The position numbers were made by a program, and so were the translations under genes. Positions 1-12,000 of a stretch of 64,000 nucleotides of DNA are shown piece after piece (the first letter of the stretch is position 1; each line of letters starts with the position of its first letter). The notes below the pieces were generated by a model that was given only the letters and a program-made list of their open reading frames with translations, was not told where the DNA came from and did not search any database. Location: contig CM051029.1 in the NCBI GenBank assembly GCA_027627225.1, positions 75,109,578-75,173,577 of the forward strand, in the 5' to 3' direction. The DNA is from Congeria kusceri. Taxonomy: Eukaryota; Mollusca; Bivalvia; Myida; Dreissenidae.

Positions 1-106
1 GGGGGCTGATGGCGATGTTCTTGCTGTCAGTGTTCGCATAGGACAATCGGTGTTTAAGAGATCCGTTACAAGACTCTGTTTAATCGAGCCAGACAACGAT
101 AATTGA
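1..106 (+). CDS. C-terminal end of a probable BEL/Pao-type retrotransposon polyprotein (partial)
   Basis: An open frame enters from the left edge and ends at TGA 104-106. The 34 visible residues contain DGDVLAVSVR and then KRSVTRLCLIEP. This resembles the short beta-strand domain at the end of BEL/Pao integrases (the DUF5641 type), which commonly reads 'DG.VR.v.vR...+rpv.+LclL'. Only the tail is in the window, so the assignment rests on a motif remembered from the family. No long terminal repeat was recognised downstream. It could instead be the last exon of a host gene derived from such an element. Confidence 0.4.
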   Translation, partial: GADGDVLAVSVRIGQSVFKRSVTRLCLIEPDNDN

Positions 107-2715
107 TGAACTTAAGCGCAATCTAGCGTCAGCAAGAGGAAGAACTCAGCATCCAGACTTAGTGTTTTATACGTTCATTTTCTTTTGGTTGTTGTGTTAA
201 GTGGCACAATAATCCACAGAGAAACCAAATTATCTCATTTAAGGTTTAACAAGTTTGATATGCAGGATTACACTGTGCTGAAAAGGGCATAATAATCCCC
301 TGTGTATCCTGATTTATGCAAGAACAAACATTATGAATTGCTTTCACTATTGCCTTGTGATCGATAATGACATTTTATATTACCATATTGCATTTTGATG
401 ATATACCAGTATTACATATAAATATGATTTGTTCCTTTATGTATGCAGTTATGACCTTACTAATTCGAGATTTAAATATTGCTTCAAAAAAGTTTTAAAT
501 GTCTTAATTTTCATTTTCCAAGTGACTGATTATTATTTTATTAAATACAATTTCTTTATAAGACTTTTCCTGAACTTAAAGATTTATTGCTGCATAGTAT
601 GCTCGATTTCAATAATGTGTTTTTGTAATTTGTAGTATTATAATTTCAGTATTAAGTTCTGTAATAACTAATCATACTTTAAGTTTTGATATACCATGTA
701 CCTATGCTGTTGTTCCTAATATTTAAGGTAGCTTTGAAAGATATTTTTTTCTAATTATTTTTTACATAACTTAGTTACCAGATAGTAACATGTAAAATGT
801 AATAGCTGTGTTCATAGAAGTGATGTTGATTTGTGTTGTCGTTGTTAAGAGGTTTGGAAACATTTTTAATGTTTACACAAACTTGTAATTGAATACTATA
901 GACTATTCAAGGAACATAGATTGTCTGACAGAGAATTTGGAAATTAAAGTATCTAATTTGAGAAACAAAAATGTTATTCTAATAGAATAATAGTAAGATT
1001 TGTATTTACTCAGTGTTGAGATGATGTCACCTTATAGGACAAATCTTTAATAGTTTGCTAAACCTTTGATAGAGGTATACTTAAAGTCATAGAAATAGTC
1101 TGATAGACAGATGTCTTTTTTACAAGTATGTTATTACAGTAAATAGAAACGCTTCCACTGAATATGGTTAAGCAATTAGTATACATATTGTATTGTTGAA
1201 GTTTGATAAAACTATATTTTATCAAAGTAGGGGATAATGTTCTGAAGAGAAAATTGTTGACCACTTTCGTTTTCGATAATTATTTTAGTTGAGTGTAACC
1301 GATTAGAAAATCTGGCTTCCGGTTAAAAAATAAACAAAGAAAGTTGAAATTGTTTTGAAGTTTATAGTCTATAGCACACTAGGGCACTAGGCAAAATATT
1401 GTAAAGACAATAGTTTGCAATCAGGAAGCCTCATTTCTCACCAGGTTGGAACTTGGCCAGATTGTTGTCCTTCAAAACGTATAGGTAATGCTAAAATATT
1501 GGTCATATTAGGTCAAACACTAGTTACTGGGTCAAAGTATGTATATCGGTTGTATTATTGATTGGGTAGTGAAGCCAAACAATGTTTGTATTGTTGTTAT
1601 ATAATTGTGGGATCGTTATGTCCACCGTTTAATAAAGTACTCCCTTACAAATATGGACATATCCATCAACAATAAACTGGGGCTCTTGTATCGTCCTAGC
1701 TCCGACTTTGCTTATTAAAACACCAATGAAGTAATTGTCCGTAGATCTGTCAACGTTGTATGTAAAAACCTTACAGAATCCACCTAGCATGCAATGACTT
1801 AAACAGTAAAATCCTAATACCTAACTATAGTGACCGTATTAATTGTGACACTACAGAGCAACGGCATTGCTGTTGTCTTCATAATAACGTTTCCTGGTAG
1901 AAACCGTATAGCCTGCGTATGCATTTTCAACTGTATTGCATTGCAATTCTGTGTTGCATCTTGCAAACTTCATTTCGCATAATGCTTGTGTTGAGTGAAA
2001 ATAAAACTGAAACAGAAATTACATCACATCGTACATTTAATGTAATGCTGTTTGTAACAAGTTTGTTGAGTGTATGTCAACATGAATAGCATACATTAAA
2101 TGGCGTGGTACGAACTTTGACACCACATGGTTTTTCAATAAATCAAGTTTACTCATAAATAATTAATAATTCGGTTTTAAGCTCAACTAGTTACCTTATT
2201 TGTTTAAACCACGGCGTATGCCTTGTAATATAATCGCTGCATTTCTAAGTTATTTTCATTTCAGCTAGTCGTCCTTAAATTTATGAATTATTTACTCTTC
2301 TCCGGAAAATGAAAGCATGTTTTTATAAATACCCTTTAAATAGAAATATCGATCAGCGAGAAAAAAACATTGTGTCATTGACTTGGAAAGTAACCCTCTG
2401 ACAGAAAACAAACTAACGTGTTTTGTGTTTATTTACGGTTCGAATGGCGTAGTTGTCTTGAATTACTGCAATTTATTATCGTCAGTATAATGGCAATTTA
2501 TGTGTCAATGTGCCAATTAAGAAATCGAATAACAACACAAACATAAAACGTCTATAATAAACATTCGAAAATGGTATTACCCGGTATAAAACAAAAATAT
2601 CACATTGAATAACTACCTATGGGGCTTAAAATGTAACTTTATGGTGCTATGTCTTTAAATCGTTTAAATAAGAAGAGAAGTAGTTGACACGTTCGTTTTT
2701 TGTTTATTTCATCGT
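107..2715. other. AT-rich non-coding stretch, nothing recognised
   Basis: All frames are closed by frequent stops, and the short ORFs at 429-635 (+) and 1058-1264 (-) have low-complexity AT-driven composition with no recognisable motif. No repeat family seen elsewhere in the window was noticed here. It may be intergenic DNA or the decayed remainder of the retroelement ending at 106. Confidence 0.5.
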
Positions 2716-3095
2716 GCCTCAGAAAGTCGCAATTCTGCTACTCTTGTTTACAACCAACCATTGAGTAATTAAATGGTAATTTAATTGACTAATAAGTACT
2801 CTCTTTTATTGTTGTTGCATTTGAATTGCGAAGGTTTATCTATATTTACGTGTACATGTAAAATGAATAATTCTTGGCCAAGAGTGAGGCCGGGGCGCCC
2901 CAAAACCGGTTGCCATGGCATTAACAGTTCAAAGGCGGTGATCCCAGTTTTATTCAAATTTGTGTTTTGTGTTTGTTTTGTGTTTTGAATTGTTGTGGTG
3001 TTTTAGCAATTTGTCACTTGCGTAAATAAATGACCCAGTGCATTTAATTAATCAGAGTTCTCTCCCGTTGCTGCAGCTGGTGTTTCAATATATCC
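2716..3095 (+). repeat. Interspersed repeat, copy 1 of the 'CCATTGAGTAATTAAAT' palindrome family
   Basis: It begins with GTGCCTCAGAAAGTCGCAATT and runs through CCATTGAGTAATTAAAT, a stretch matching GGTGATCCCAGTTTTA, and a right part with CACTTGCGTAAATAAATGAC and TCTCTCCCGTTG. The left two thirds align with 24318-24606. The right third aligns with the reverse complement of 32440-32580. It is therefore a degenerate but nearly full-length member of a non-autonomous family. The ORF at 2785-2988 is only an open frame inside the repeat. Confidence 0.6.
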
Positions 3096-3718
3096 ATATA
3101 TGATATTTGTGCTGATAAATAAAGAAGATCTAAAAACTTAACACATTTTATTTTCGCCTGATTACTATTTTTAAGTTGTTGCTTTTTATTTTTTATTTAT
3201 TCACATAAATAACTCATGTCATGATTACAAAAAAGAGCAAATGAAAAGTAAACTCAATAATATCAAGTAATGGCAATTACTTGCAACAAAATTTAAACAT
3301 CCATAATTTAATTATATTTATAAATGCAGTGAGATGAAAAGACAATATAACGTTTTCTTTGATATGGTCAGAAGCAGTTTGAGGGAGGATCACCATTTAG
3401 TTTATTTATGTTTCACGTTATACAAATTTGAACATCTGGGGTCCGAGAAGTCACGTAACCTATCACCTTGGCCCTCTTGTATTATGTTTAGGGTAAAAAT
3501 GATATCTCAATATTAATTTCAACGCCGACGGTCTTTTTAAAAAGACATTTCTTGTTACAGTTCTAATGAATTGTTAATGTAAATTACGCTGAAAAAAAAA
3601 CGTGTATGTGTCAGTTGGCCATTGATCAAGTAATGCATGCCGATATTGGAGCACGCTGTGGTTGTTTTCAGATCAGTTGCTTTAACTCTACTTTTAGTTA
3701 CGTGTGTTTGATATCAAA
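3096..3718. other. Non-coding stretch upstream of the candidate glycosyltransferase first exon
   Basis: No gene is recognised. A polypyrimidine tract followed by CAG lies at about 3660-3671, so the coding exon at 3719 may be preceded by a spliced 5' UTR exon. No clear TATA box was found close to the ATG. Confidence 0.35.
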
Positions 3719-3944
3719 ATGAAGAAATTTCGGAAATATTTCATTTTCCTGCTTGTTATAGTTATTTGTTTCATTGTTCGTATTCTTCATAAAACTCGTT
3801 GTTATTCACCTGGTTGGATTTACACGAACATGTTTGCAAACAAGACTGCATCATTACATTTTAGCGGTCGGGATTTCACAGTCGACAGGTTTCTGGCTTG
3901 GCAAAACGTGTCCAGTGTTTTGGAAACATGGAACAATTCCGAAA
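3719..3944 (+). CDS. Candidate first coding exon of a type II Golgi glycosyltransferase
   Basis: Starting at ATG 3719, the exon encodes about 75 residues. A short basic cytoplasmic tail (MKKFRKY) is followed by one hydrophobic segment (about residues 8-22, FIFLLVIVICFIVRIL) and a stem with N-glycosylation sequons (NKT, NVS, NNS). This is the classic type II Golgi layout. A donor at AAA|GTCAGT (3945) leaves phase 1, which fits the phase of the GT7 exon at 23939, giving a continuous frame. The joining intron would be about 20 kb and would contain the LINE nest. The conserved Gly-Gly/Cys region expected before the catalytic domain is not seen, so an exon may be missing between the two, or this exon may belong to another glycosyltransferase. 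An upstream in-frame GTG (3704) is unlikely to be the start. Confidence 0.45.
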
Positions 3945-4454
3945 GTCAGTATATTTATACTTGTACGTATTCTATACAACCTGATTCATCTAAACTATAC
4001 CTATACTGGGTGCAAAAATCGAATTACTAATATGCGGACAAAATGGTGGGCATACGTACAGGCAGACATAACGGCATATTAATTAATTAACTGTTTAATA
4101 ATCGTTTTTGCAAATAATAATCATAAACGGATGAAGCGCTGATTTTAAACTGAGCTTTACTGCATTTTGGGGGTTTGCAATTTGATTAATAAGTTATAAG
4201 TTTTATAATCGACTTAACCAACATAATCAAAAACAAACTGAATTTTGTTGACGAATGTTTGATGATTTTTGTTTCCTTATAAATTCCTTTATTATCCCCT
4301 CTCGACTGAGTGTGTGGTGGTCGGGAAAGCCCCCTTTATTACACTTTACAAAGACAAATGAAAGGCATATGTAATATTCAATGCACAGAAATGGGCAAAT
4401 TAGAAAATATTATATGTCTCACAACGAGGTAGTGTTAATACAGTATGTTAGTAA

Positions 4455-4565
4455 AATGTATGTTATTATGTTTAAAACTTGTATTGCCTGGAACTGGAAG
4501 GCAAAGAAGAAAGACATGCATAACCCCCCCAAAAGATAATAATATAACAAACATACAGCCAACTA
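4455..4565 (-). repeat. Inverted copy of the 116-bp repeat unit (left flank of LINE nest)
   Basis: Read on the - strand, this matches the units at 21227-21700: TTGGCTGTATGTTTGTTATA, then CTTCTTTGCCTTCCA and AAACATAATAACATACAT. It contains a C7 run at 4524-4530 in place of the matching unit sequence. It abuts the 5' remnant of the old LINE, so the whole 4566-21225 block is bracketed by inverted copies of the same repeat. Confidence 0.65.
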
Positions 4566-7253
4566 TATTTAAGTATAGAGGTTTTTGAATTTAATATATA
4601 CTGCCTTCAAGATACACATTTTACGAAAGAACAAGAGAAACAAATTAGTTCCCAGTGGAATGGACATTGTTTTCCAGTTTTTCTAAATCAAATTCAAGAG
4701 GTGTAGCTATTTTGTTTAAGAAAACAATTAAATTTAAGATTTAACAAAATATTAACGATTCAGAAGGAAATTATATTATTTTAAGAGCGGAAATTCAAGG
4801 TAAAAATTATCATTGATAAATCTTTATGGTCCAAATAATGATAATCCTGATTTTATCATACAATTATCAATCTTACTGAAGGTATTGGAAATCATACTTA
4901 CCTAATTTGTTGAGATTTCAATTAAGTACTACAATTACAAAACTATAAATAATCAAAGAGCTAGACAGAAACTAATATAATTAATTTCAAGCAATACCCT
5001 AGTAGATCCAGTTAGACAATTTTCTCCAGATGTGAAACGGTTCACTCGGAGAATAACAAACCCTTTACAACAAGCACGGTTAGATGTTGTTAACTGAAGA
5101 CGTAATGCAAAATATAAATAAATGTTATATAGAGCCTTGCTTTAAATCAGATCACTCCATATTTGGTCTCAATTTACTTTTTAATGACTTTAAACAAGGA
5201 AAAGGACTGTGGAAACTCAATATTTCATTACTTTATGAAAAAGAATATATAGATAAAGTAAACAAAAAAATGAAGAAATCAAGGAGCAATATTGTCTTCC
5301 TGTATATAAACATAATTCCTTGAAAGTCATTTCAAACGACGAACATCAGTTTGAAATAAAAGACCAGTTATTTCTAGAGACCTTATTAATGGAAATTAGA
5401 GGGGCTGAAATCTCATATGGGTCATATAAGAAAAAAAAATCGAAATGAAGAGGAAAGAAATATTGATTCCAATTTAGAAGAACTTGACGCAGATTTCAAC
5501 TTTGATAATGAAAACAAGTATAATAATCTAAAACAAAGACTAAACAAGTTAAAAGAAAATAAATGTAAGGGTAATATAATTAGATCGAAATCTAAATGGG
5601 TTGAAGTGGGTGAAAAACCAACACATGTTTTTCTTAGCCTTGAAAAAAGTAACTACTTCAGTCAAGTGATTCCTAAAATACAGTAAGAAGATGGTCAAAC
5701 AATAAACAAACAGGAGGATTTTTTAAAGGAAACTGAGATATTTTATCAGAATTTATATAAAAAAACAGACCACTTCTGATCAGTTTGACCTAAAAAATGA
5801 TTTCTTAAATAATAATATAACAAAATTGTAATGGAAGATCCTTGAAGTTAGAAGGTTTTATAACATTAAAGAAAGCTAGTGAATGTCTTTATAGGATGAA
5901 AAATGACAAAAGTTCAGGTTCAGATGGCTTCACCTCAAACTTTTTCAAAATGGTCAGGAAACAATTGGGTAGCTTTGTTGTTAGATCACTAAATTATTCT
6001 TTTGAACAAGGTTCTATGTCACCCAAAGGCAGGGAATTATGACTTGTATTCCAATAGAAGATAAGTCTAGCATTAGTAAAGAACAGACTGGTTTCTTAAA
6101 AGGTAGATATATTGGAGAAAATACTCGTCTTTTATTTGACATAATGAATTTTACTGAAGAAACCTGCCTGGATTACTTTTACTAATTGATTTCGAGAAGG
6201 CATTCGACTCATTGTCTTAAAATTGTATTTATAAAGCCTTGGAATTCTATAATTTTGGTACAGAAATAATGAAATGGATAAAAATCTTATATTATCGTAA
6301 ATGAAATAGAGCATAATATATCCCTCTTTTCTGATGATACATCAATCCTTTTAGATGGAACTGAAAAATCCCTCAAAGAGACCATAAATGTTCTAGACAT
6401 GTTTTCTTAACAAACTGTTCTAACGATAAATTTTGACAAAAACAAATGTTGTCTGGTTAGGAAGCAAGAAATACAGCAGCCATTCTATAAAACTAAATAT
6501 AAATTAAAATGGGAAACATCCAGTTTTAAAATACTAGGTATTAATTTCCATGTTGACTCAGAAAAAATCATAGATACAAATTATAAAGATAAAATAACAA
6601 CACTTGAAAATGCAATACAATTTGGGAAGAAAATAATGTTGACCCCAATTGGTAGAGTTACAGTAATAACAAGTTTATTATTGCCTGTCTTTACTCATTT
6701 ATTAATCTCCTTGCCTAATCCAAATTTAATATACTTGAAACAAATAAATACACTCCTTTTTTATTTAATGTGAAATGGAATTGCTAAAGTGAAAGAAACC
6801 GTCATTTTAAAATCGTATGCCGAAGGTGGTTTAAATATGATGAACTGAAATATATTTATAAAACATTTAAAACTATCATGGATAAAAAAGTTGTGGAAAA
6901 ATGAAGGAGCTTGGGTCTCAATAGTGAAACATTTAATACAGTTGAACACCAATAAATTACTTTACTGTGGTAAAGACTATGTTTACCCCAAACTAAAAAA
7001 TTGTAAAAATGCTTTTGGAACAGACGTGCTTAAATCTTATTCAGACTTTATATCATGTTTGGACATCAATGTATTAGAAATGCCCCTGTTGTATAATCAC
7101 AACATAAGAATCAGCAATAAGCCATCCTTTAATAGAGATATAGAGATTATTATAACAAAAATATACTATTTCTAAATGACATTATTTCTAATACTGGTCA
7201 ACTTCTGTCAATAGAAGAAATAGCTGCCAATCATGGTATTAATATTGATTTCA
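4566..7253 (+). mobile_element. Old Tx1/L1-like LINE, degenerate 5' part (EN and RT remnants)
   Basis: Fragments in shifting frames match, in order, the intact ORF2 at 16390-20190. Endonuclease remnants start at about 4597 (YCLQDTHF). The linker reads GKGLWKLNISLL (about 5200) and SKWVEVGEKPTHVFLSLEK (about 5595). RT remnants include NDKSSGSDGFTSNFFK (about 5905), TGFLKGRYIGENTRL (about 6088), LIDFEKAFDSL (about 6183) and a DDTSILLDGTEKSL stretch (about 6335). The C-terminal part runs to NHGINIDF at 7253. Many stops and frameshifts show an old, dead copy. The N-terminal residues of EN are absent. The same frame resumes at 20464, so the element was split by a later insertion. Confidence 0.85.
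7245..7253 (+). repeat. Left target-site duplication of the two-ORF LINE
   Basis: TTGATTTCA at 7245-7253 recurs at 20464-20472, immediately after the poly(A) tail. Deleting 7254-20463 restores the old LINE's reading frame (…NHGINIDF-ITYHVLLQS…), which supports this as the true insertion point. Confidence 0.75.
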
Positions 7254-7698
7254 AAAAGGCGCAACTTCCGGTCAAAACAAGCGGTACGAAAAAAAAAAAA
7301 TGTAGTGTTCTTTTTAATTTCATAGCATATACAGTCAGTAATCGCGTGTGAAAAACTTGTGAAATTGATGGAATATAAGGACTTAATTTGAAGAAGTATG
7401 TATGAAATCAGTTCTTTCAATTTATGAGAAATAACGCTATCTAATTTCTAACATTAAAGGGTGGGGTATAGTAAAAAGTGTGCTATTTAGTGGCAACACA
7501 AATCGGTAAATCGTCACGCATGACTTACAATAAAAACGTCACGCTTGAACTACTCGATTGAATGAAATGTATAATTACCCGCTCAAAGAAACAAAGAAAC
7601 ATTCAATTGTATAGCTGTATAGCTGTAGTGATTGTTCGATTGTTCGATCAGTGTACTGGCTTTGAATAATCAAGCGGTGCTCCGATGAAAGTACTGAC

Positions 7699-8760
7699 AT
7701 GAATAAACGCCAACACTCATCAACCGCCAGCGAAGCAACTAACGCTGACGCAAGCTTATTGGAATACACTGTGTTTGAAAAAGAAGAAACAATTGTTCAA
7801 AGTAACATTAAAAGTAACATCAAAAATAGCAACAAAAAGAAAAAACCTAAACCCGATTCCAAAAAACAAAAAACAATGACAACCTTCGTAAAAAGCACAC
7901 CATCTGTCACCAATGACTTACCTGTGCAACAAATTGAGACGAGGCTTGACGAAATAAACGATAAACTATCCAAAGTTCTAACAAAGGAAGATGCATGTTT
8001 TATAAAAGATATCGTCAAAGAAACAATTGAACAATTAAAAGAAAAACTGCTAGGAAATGTTCTCCGTCGCATTGAAATCTTGGAGGGAAACGCTTTCGAA
8101 CATAAAAATGACATTGAGCTTTTAAAAAAGGAAATTACAGCGAAAAATAAACAAATTGAAGAACTCAAAAACCAAAACGCAATCTTACAAGCCGAAAAAA
8201 GTGGCATTTCTGATCATCACGAGGAATTTGCAAATAACACTGAGCAATACAGTCGACGCAATAACCTGAGAATGACCGGTGTTCAAGACGATCAAGAACG
8301 ACAATCCTCAGAAATTGTAACACAGAAAATAGTCACGCTAGTGAACGAAAAGCTCGGCATACCAATTACACCCTGCGACATAGACATCGCCCACCGGCTG
8401 GGAAAATTTAAACCAACAGAAAACAGACCCGTCATTATTAAATTCGTCAGGCGACAAACAAATATTGACATATTAAAAAAAGCAAAGCTGTTCAAGGGCT
8501 CCGGCGTCTTCGTCAATGAGGACCTAACAAAGCTTAACGCAAGTGTGTTGGCATCAGTGCGACTGAAAGATCCAAAAAATGTAGAAAAATGCTGGTCCTT
8601 TGAGGGCAAAATTTACGCCGTTTTCAAAGGAAACCAGCATGCTACTCAAATAACATTTGAGGACTACAAAAACTGGATAGCAAAGCCGTGGCCACGAAAA
8701 TCCGAGTCTCCCGGTGCCTCGTCCCAGACGAACCGCAAACGTGTCACCAACAAAAATTAA
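7699..8760 (+). CDS. LINE ORF1 protein (coiled coil plus L1-type RRM, RNA-binding chaperone-like)
   Basis: 353 residues. The Lys-rich N-terminus (about 1-70) includes NKKKKPKPDSKKQK. A coiled coil at about 75-180 has heptad-like Leu/Ile (LDEINDKLSKVL, IELLKKEI, QIEELKNQNAIL). A domain starting at EQYSRRNNLRMTGV (about 187) continues with DIDIAHRLGK and RPVIIKF, matching the L1 ORF1 'RRNNLRI.Gi…D.eraHRlG…RPiIvkF' RRM and C-terminal domain. The tail is basic (RKSESPGASSQTNRKRV). Proteins of this type trimerise, bind the element's RNA and assist target-primed reverse transcription. The frame is intact. The stop is followed by an AT-rich spacer, not directly by ORF2. Confidence 0.85.
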   Translation: MNKRQHSSTASEATNADASLLEYTVFEKEETIVQSNIKSNIKNSNKKKKPKPDSKKQKTMTTFVKSTPSVTNDLPVQQIETRLDEINDKLSKVLTKEDACFIKDIVKETIEQLKEKLLGNVLRRIEILEGNAFEHKNDIELLKKEITAKNKQIEELKNQNAILQAEKSGISDHHEEFANNTEQYSRRNNLRMTGVQDDQERQSSEIVTQKIVTLVNEKLGIPITPCDIDIAHRLGKFKPTENRPVIIKFVRRQTNIDILKKAKLFKGSGVFVNEDLTKLNASVLASVRLKDPKNVEKCWSFEGKIYAVFKGNQHATQITFEDYKNWIAKPWPRKSESPGASSQTNRKRVTNKN

Positions 8761-9044
8761 GCCATATACGCTAAGATAGCTGTGCATAATATGTAAGCGC
8801 CTCTAGATCTTATTTAGCCGTTAAAATTTCTTTGTAGTTAGTTTACATAAATAAACGTAATATAAATTATATACTAAATATGTTAAATAATATTACATAT
8901 CTGAGTAACTAAAAATTGTTGTACGTAAAATTTGCATACATAATGCGATGTCTTTGTAAAATAAAAATCTATTTTCGCTATTAAGACACCCAAGTGTTAA
9001 ATGACATAGCTACGCCCGCGCAATACTTTTAATACTTATCGGCG
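8761..9044 (+). other. Start of the ORF1-ORF2 spacer of the two-ORF LINE
   Basis: AT-rich non-coding DNA between the ORF1 stop and the insertion point of the RNase H LINE. It ends with the 13-bp target sequence ATACTTATCGGCG (9032-9044). The spacer resumes at 13147. Confidence 0.6.
9032..9044 (+). repeat. Left 13-bp target-site duplication of the RNase H LINE
   Basis: ATACTTATCGGCG here is repeated exactly at 13134-13146, directly after the (AAG)n tail. A perfect 13-bp match at both ends fixes the limits of the inserted element to the base. Confidence 0.9.
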
Positions 9045-12000
9045 GACAGTAGAATATCAGCCACCTCTCCTCGAGGCTAAGGGGTATGAGAAGGATCACT
9101 CAGACAGAAAAACCAAGGGCAGGAGATGCTCTACAGCCATGGCAGGCAAGTCTCCTACGACAAGGAAAAGTCGGAGAATAAACCACTGCTGAAGACGGAT
9201 GCACTGGGCCAGAGTGCGCATAACGACAGTGCAACGCTTTCCACTCCAATGATGGACAACAATGGATCTTTGCGTGATGGTGCTCTGCCTGTGGAGTCCC
9301 CCCGGGCTGGTAGAGTGCCGGACCCCATGCCTCGAAGGGGTCCAACCCAAACTACCGGAGGTCACCCCGTCCCGCTGCGAGGAGCCAGGCTACGGAGGCG
9401 GAGGGTAAATGCGACTGGCCAAGAAAGAACACCAAGCACTCAAGAGACCCCTCGACCGCTGAACATCCTTCAATGGAATGCGGAGGGAATATACAACAAA
9501 AAGCTTCCTTTCACTGAAAGACTGCATGCCGACAATATTGATGTAGCCTGTATCCAAGAAACCCACCTGAATTCAAACCACCGGTTCACCATCAGAGGAT
9601 ACCAAACCTTCAGGCTAGACAGAGAAGGAAGACACAAAGGAGGAGTTCTGATGCTCATCAAGAACAATATCCCAGCACAAGAAATTAAAGTAGTCACTAA
9701 CCAACAAGCTGAAATCCAAGGAGTCAACATCACAATGGACAGGTCTGTAATTACAATATACAATCTGTACTGCCCCCAAGACAAAGAACTTTCCCTGCAG
9801 TACCTGGAAAACCTACCCACTGAGAACTGCTTGGTTGTTGGAGACTTCAACAGCCACTCAACCTGTTGGGGCTATGAAGAGACGGACAGAAGAGGAGAGG
9901 AAGTGGAGGACTGGCAGATTGATACCCAAATGGTTCTGCTGAATGATCCAGAAGACCCACCCACCTTCTTCTCACGCAGGTGGCTGTCAACTTCTACCCC
10001 AGATCTCGCCTGTGCAACTGATGATCTCTCCAAGAAGACCACCAGAGGGGTACTGAGCCAGTTAGGAGGCAGCGACCACAGACCAGTAAAGCTGGCCATC
10101 AACCTGCCGTACAGACCACAGAACTCAACAACGTTCCCAAGGTGGAACTACAAGAAGGCAGACTGGAACATGTTTGCAAGCCTCACAGACCTCTACACCA
10201 GGGGCCTAAAAACAGACGACCTTAACATCAACCGAGTCACCAGGAACTTCAATCAGGCCATTCTGAAAGCGGCTTCCGAGACACGTAAGAACTACAGGCC
10301 CTACTGGACGGAAGAGCTTCAAGAACTTGAGGACCAAGTCAGCAGCAGCAGACAGGAAGTAGAGGAGAATCCCTCTGTTGACAACAACATCGCCCTGAAA
10401 GCAGCCACTGCCAAGTACAGAAGAGCCTACCTTCAAGCAGCAAGATCTAGCTGGAGAGAAAAAACCGAGAAGCTAAACTTAGATAGGGACGGAAACAAAC
10501 TGTGGAAGCTGACCAAAGCGATGAATGGTGAAGACACAAGGGCAGCGCCAATTACCATCTCACAAGGCCAAGAGATGCTGACAGGAAGAGAAGCTGCCAA
10601 CCTTTTTATAGATAGTTATGAGGAAGTCAGCAACATCACTGTACCTGAAGAAAGAAAGGCCCAGGTACAGGAGGAGAGAAGAACCTCCAAGGAGTATCAG
10701 CCAGAGGAACACATGAACAAGCCGTTCAACCATCATGAACTAGCAGACGCCATGAAAGCCTTGCAAGAAAGAAAATCCCCAGGGCCAGACAAAATAACCA
10801 ACGAGATGCTTCTACATTTAGGCACAAGGGCAAAAACACAGTTACTGAAAATCTTCAACAACAGCTGGAAGACTGGCCATGTTCCACAAATCTGGCGAGA
10901 GGCTGATATGGTCCCCATCCACAAGAAGGGCAAAGACCGAGCAAAGGTGGACAGCTACAGACCCATCAGTCTCACCAGCTGTGTGGGCAAACTCATGGAA
11001 CGGCTAATCAACACCAGGCTCACTTGGCATTTGGAGAAGAACAACACTATTTCCCCAGAGCAGGCAGGATTCAGGCAAAATCGTTCGACTGAGGACCAGG
11101 TGACGTATATCGCCCAGAAGATTGAAGATGGCTTCCAGGACAAGAAGTACACCCTGACGATCTGGATTGACATGGAGAAGGCCTTCGATAAGGTCTGGAA
11201 GGAAGGGCTGAAGCTGAAGCTCCAGAAAAGTGGTGTGGCCGGTTGTATGTTCCAATGGATCTGCCAGTACTTGAACAGCAGGAAAGCAAGGGTCCATATA
11301 AGTGGACAGTACAGCCGGAAGAAGACACTGAAAGACGGCGTCCCGCAAGGCGGAGTCCTCAGCCCCACCTTGTTCCTAGTCTTCATCAACGACATCGTCA
11401 AGGACCTCCCTCGAAATGTCCATGGGGCCATCTATGCGGACGATCTTGCACTCTGGTGCTCAGAAGAACACATCACAACCGCAAACTACCGGATGCAAGA
11501 GGCGCTGAAAGTTCTTGAGGACTGGACAAAGAAGTGGCTCATCACCATCAACTCCAGGAAGACCACTTACACGATCTTTAGCCTCTCCCCAAAAGAAGTG
11601 AAGGCCAACCTCAAGTTCTGCGGACAGAAGCTGCAAGCTGACAACACCCCCACGTATCTTGGCGTGACCTTCGACAGGCGACTCACTTGGAAACAGCAGA
11701 CAGAGAAAGTCGAAGCTAGAGCCAAGCTGCGGTTAGCACTCATGAAAAAGCTCACCGGCACAACATGGGGGGCAGATGCAGCAATCCTCAAGAAAATGTA
11801 CATGGGCAGCGTTAGACCAGTCCTTGAGTATGGGGTGACGGCATGGGGCACAGCAAGCAAGTCAAACTTTGACAGAGTCAGCAAGGTGCAGAACCAGGCG
11901 GCCAGAATCATCACTGGCGCCATGCGGTCAACCCCTATTCAAGAGCTGGAAACCATCACGGGTCTTGAGCCCATAGAAGACAGAAGGGACACCAAACTCC

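Noticed and set aside
7797..8787. ORFs on the - strand across ORF1 of the two-ORF LINE
   Set aside because: They are antisense to a clear coiled-coil/RRM protein, and their hydrophobic composition is the complement of Lys-rich codons.
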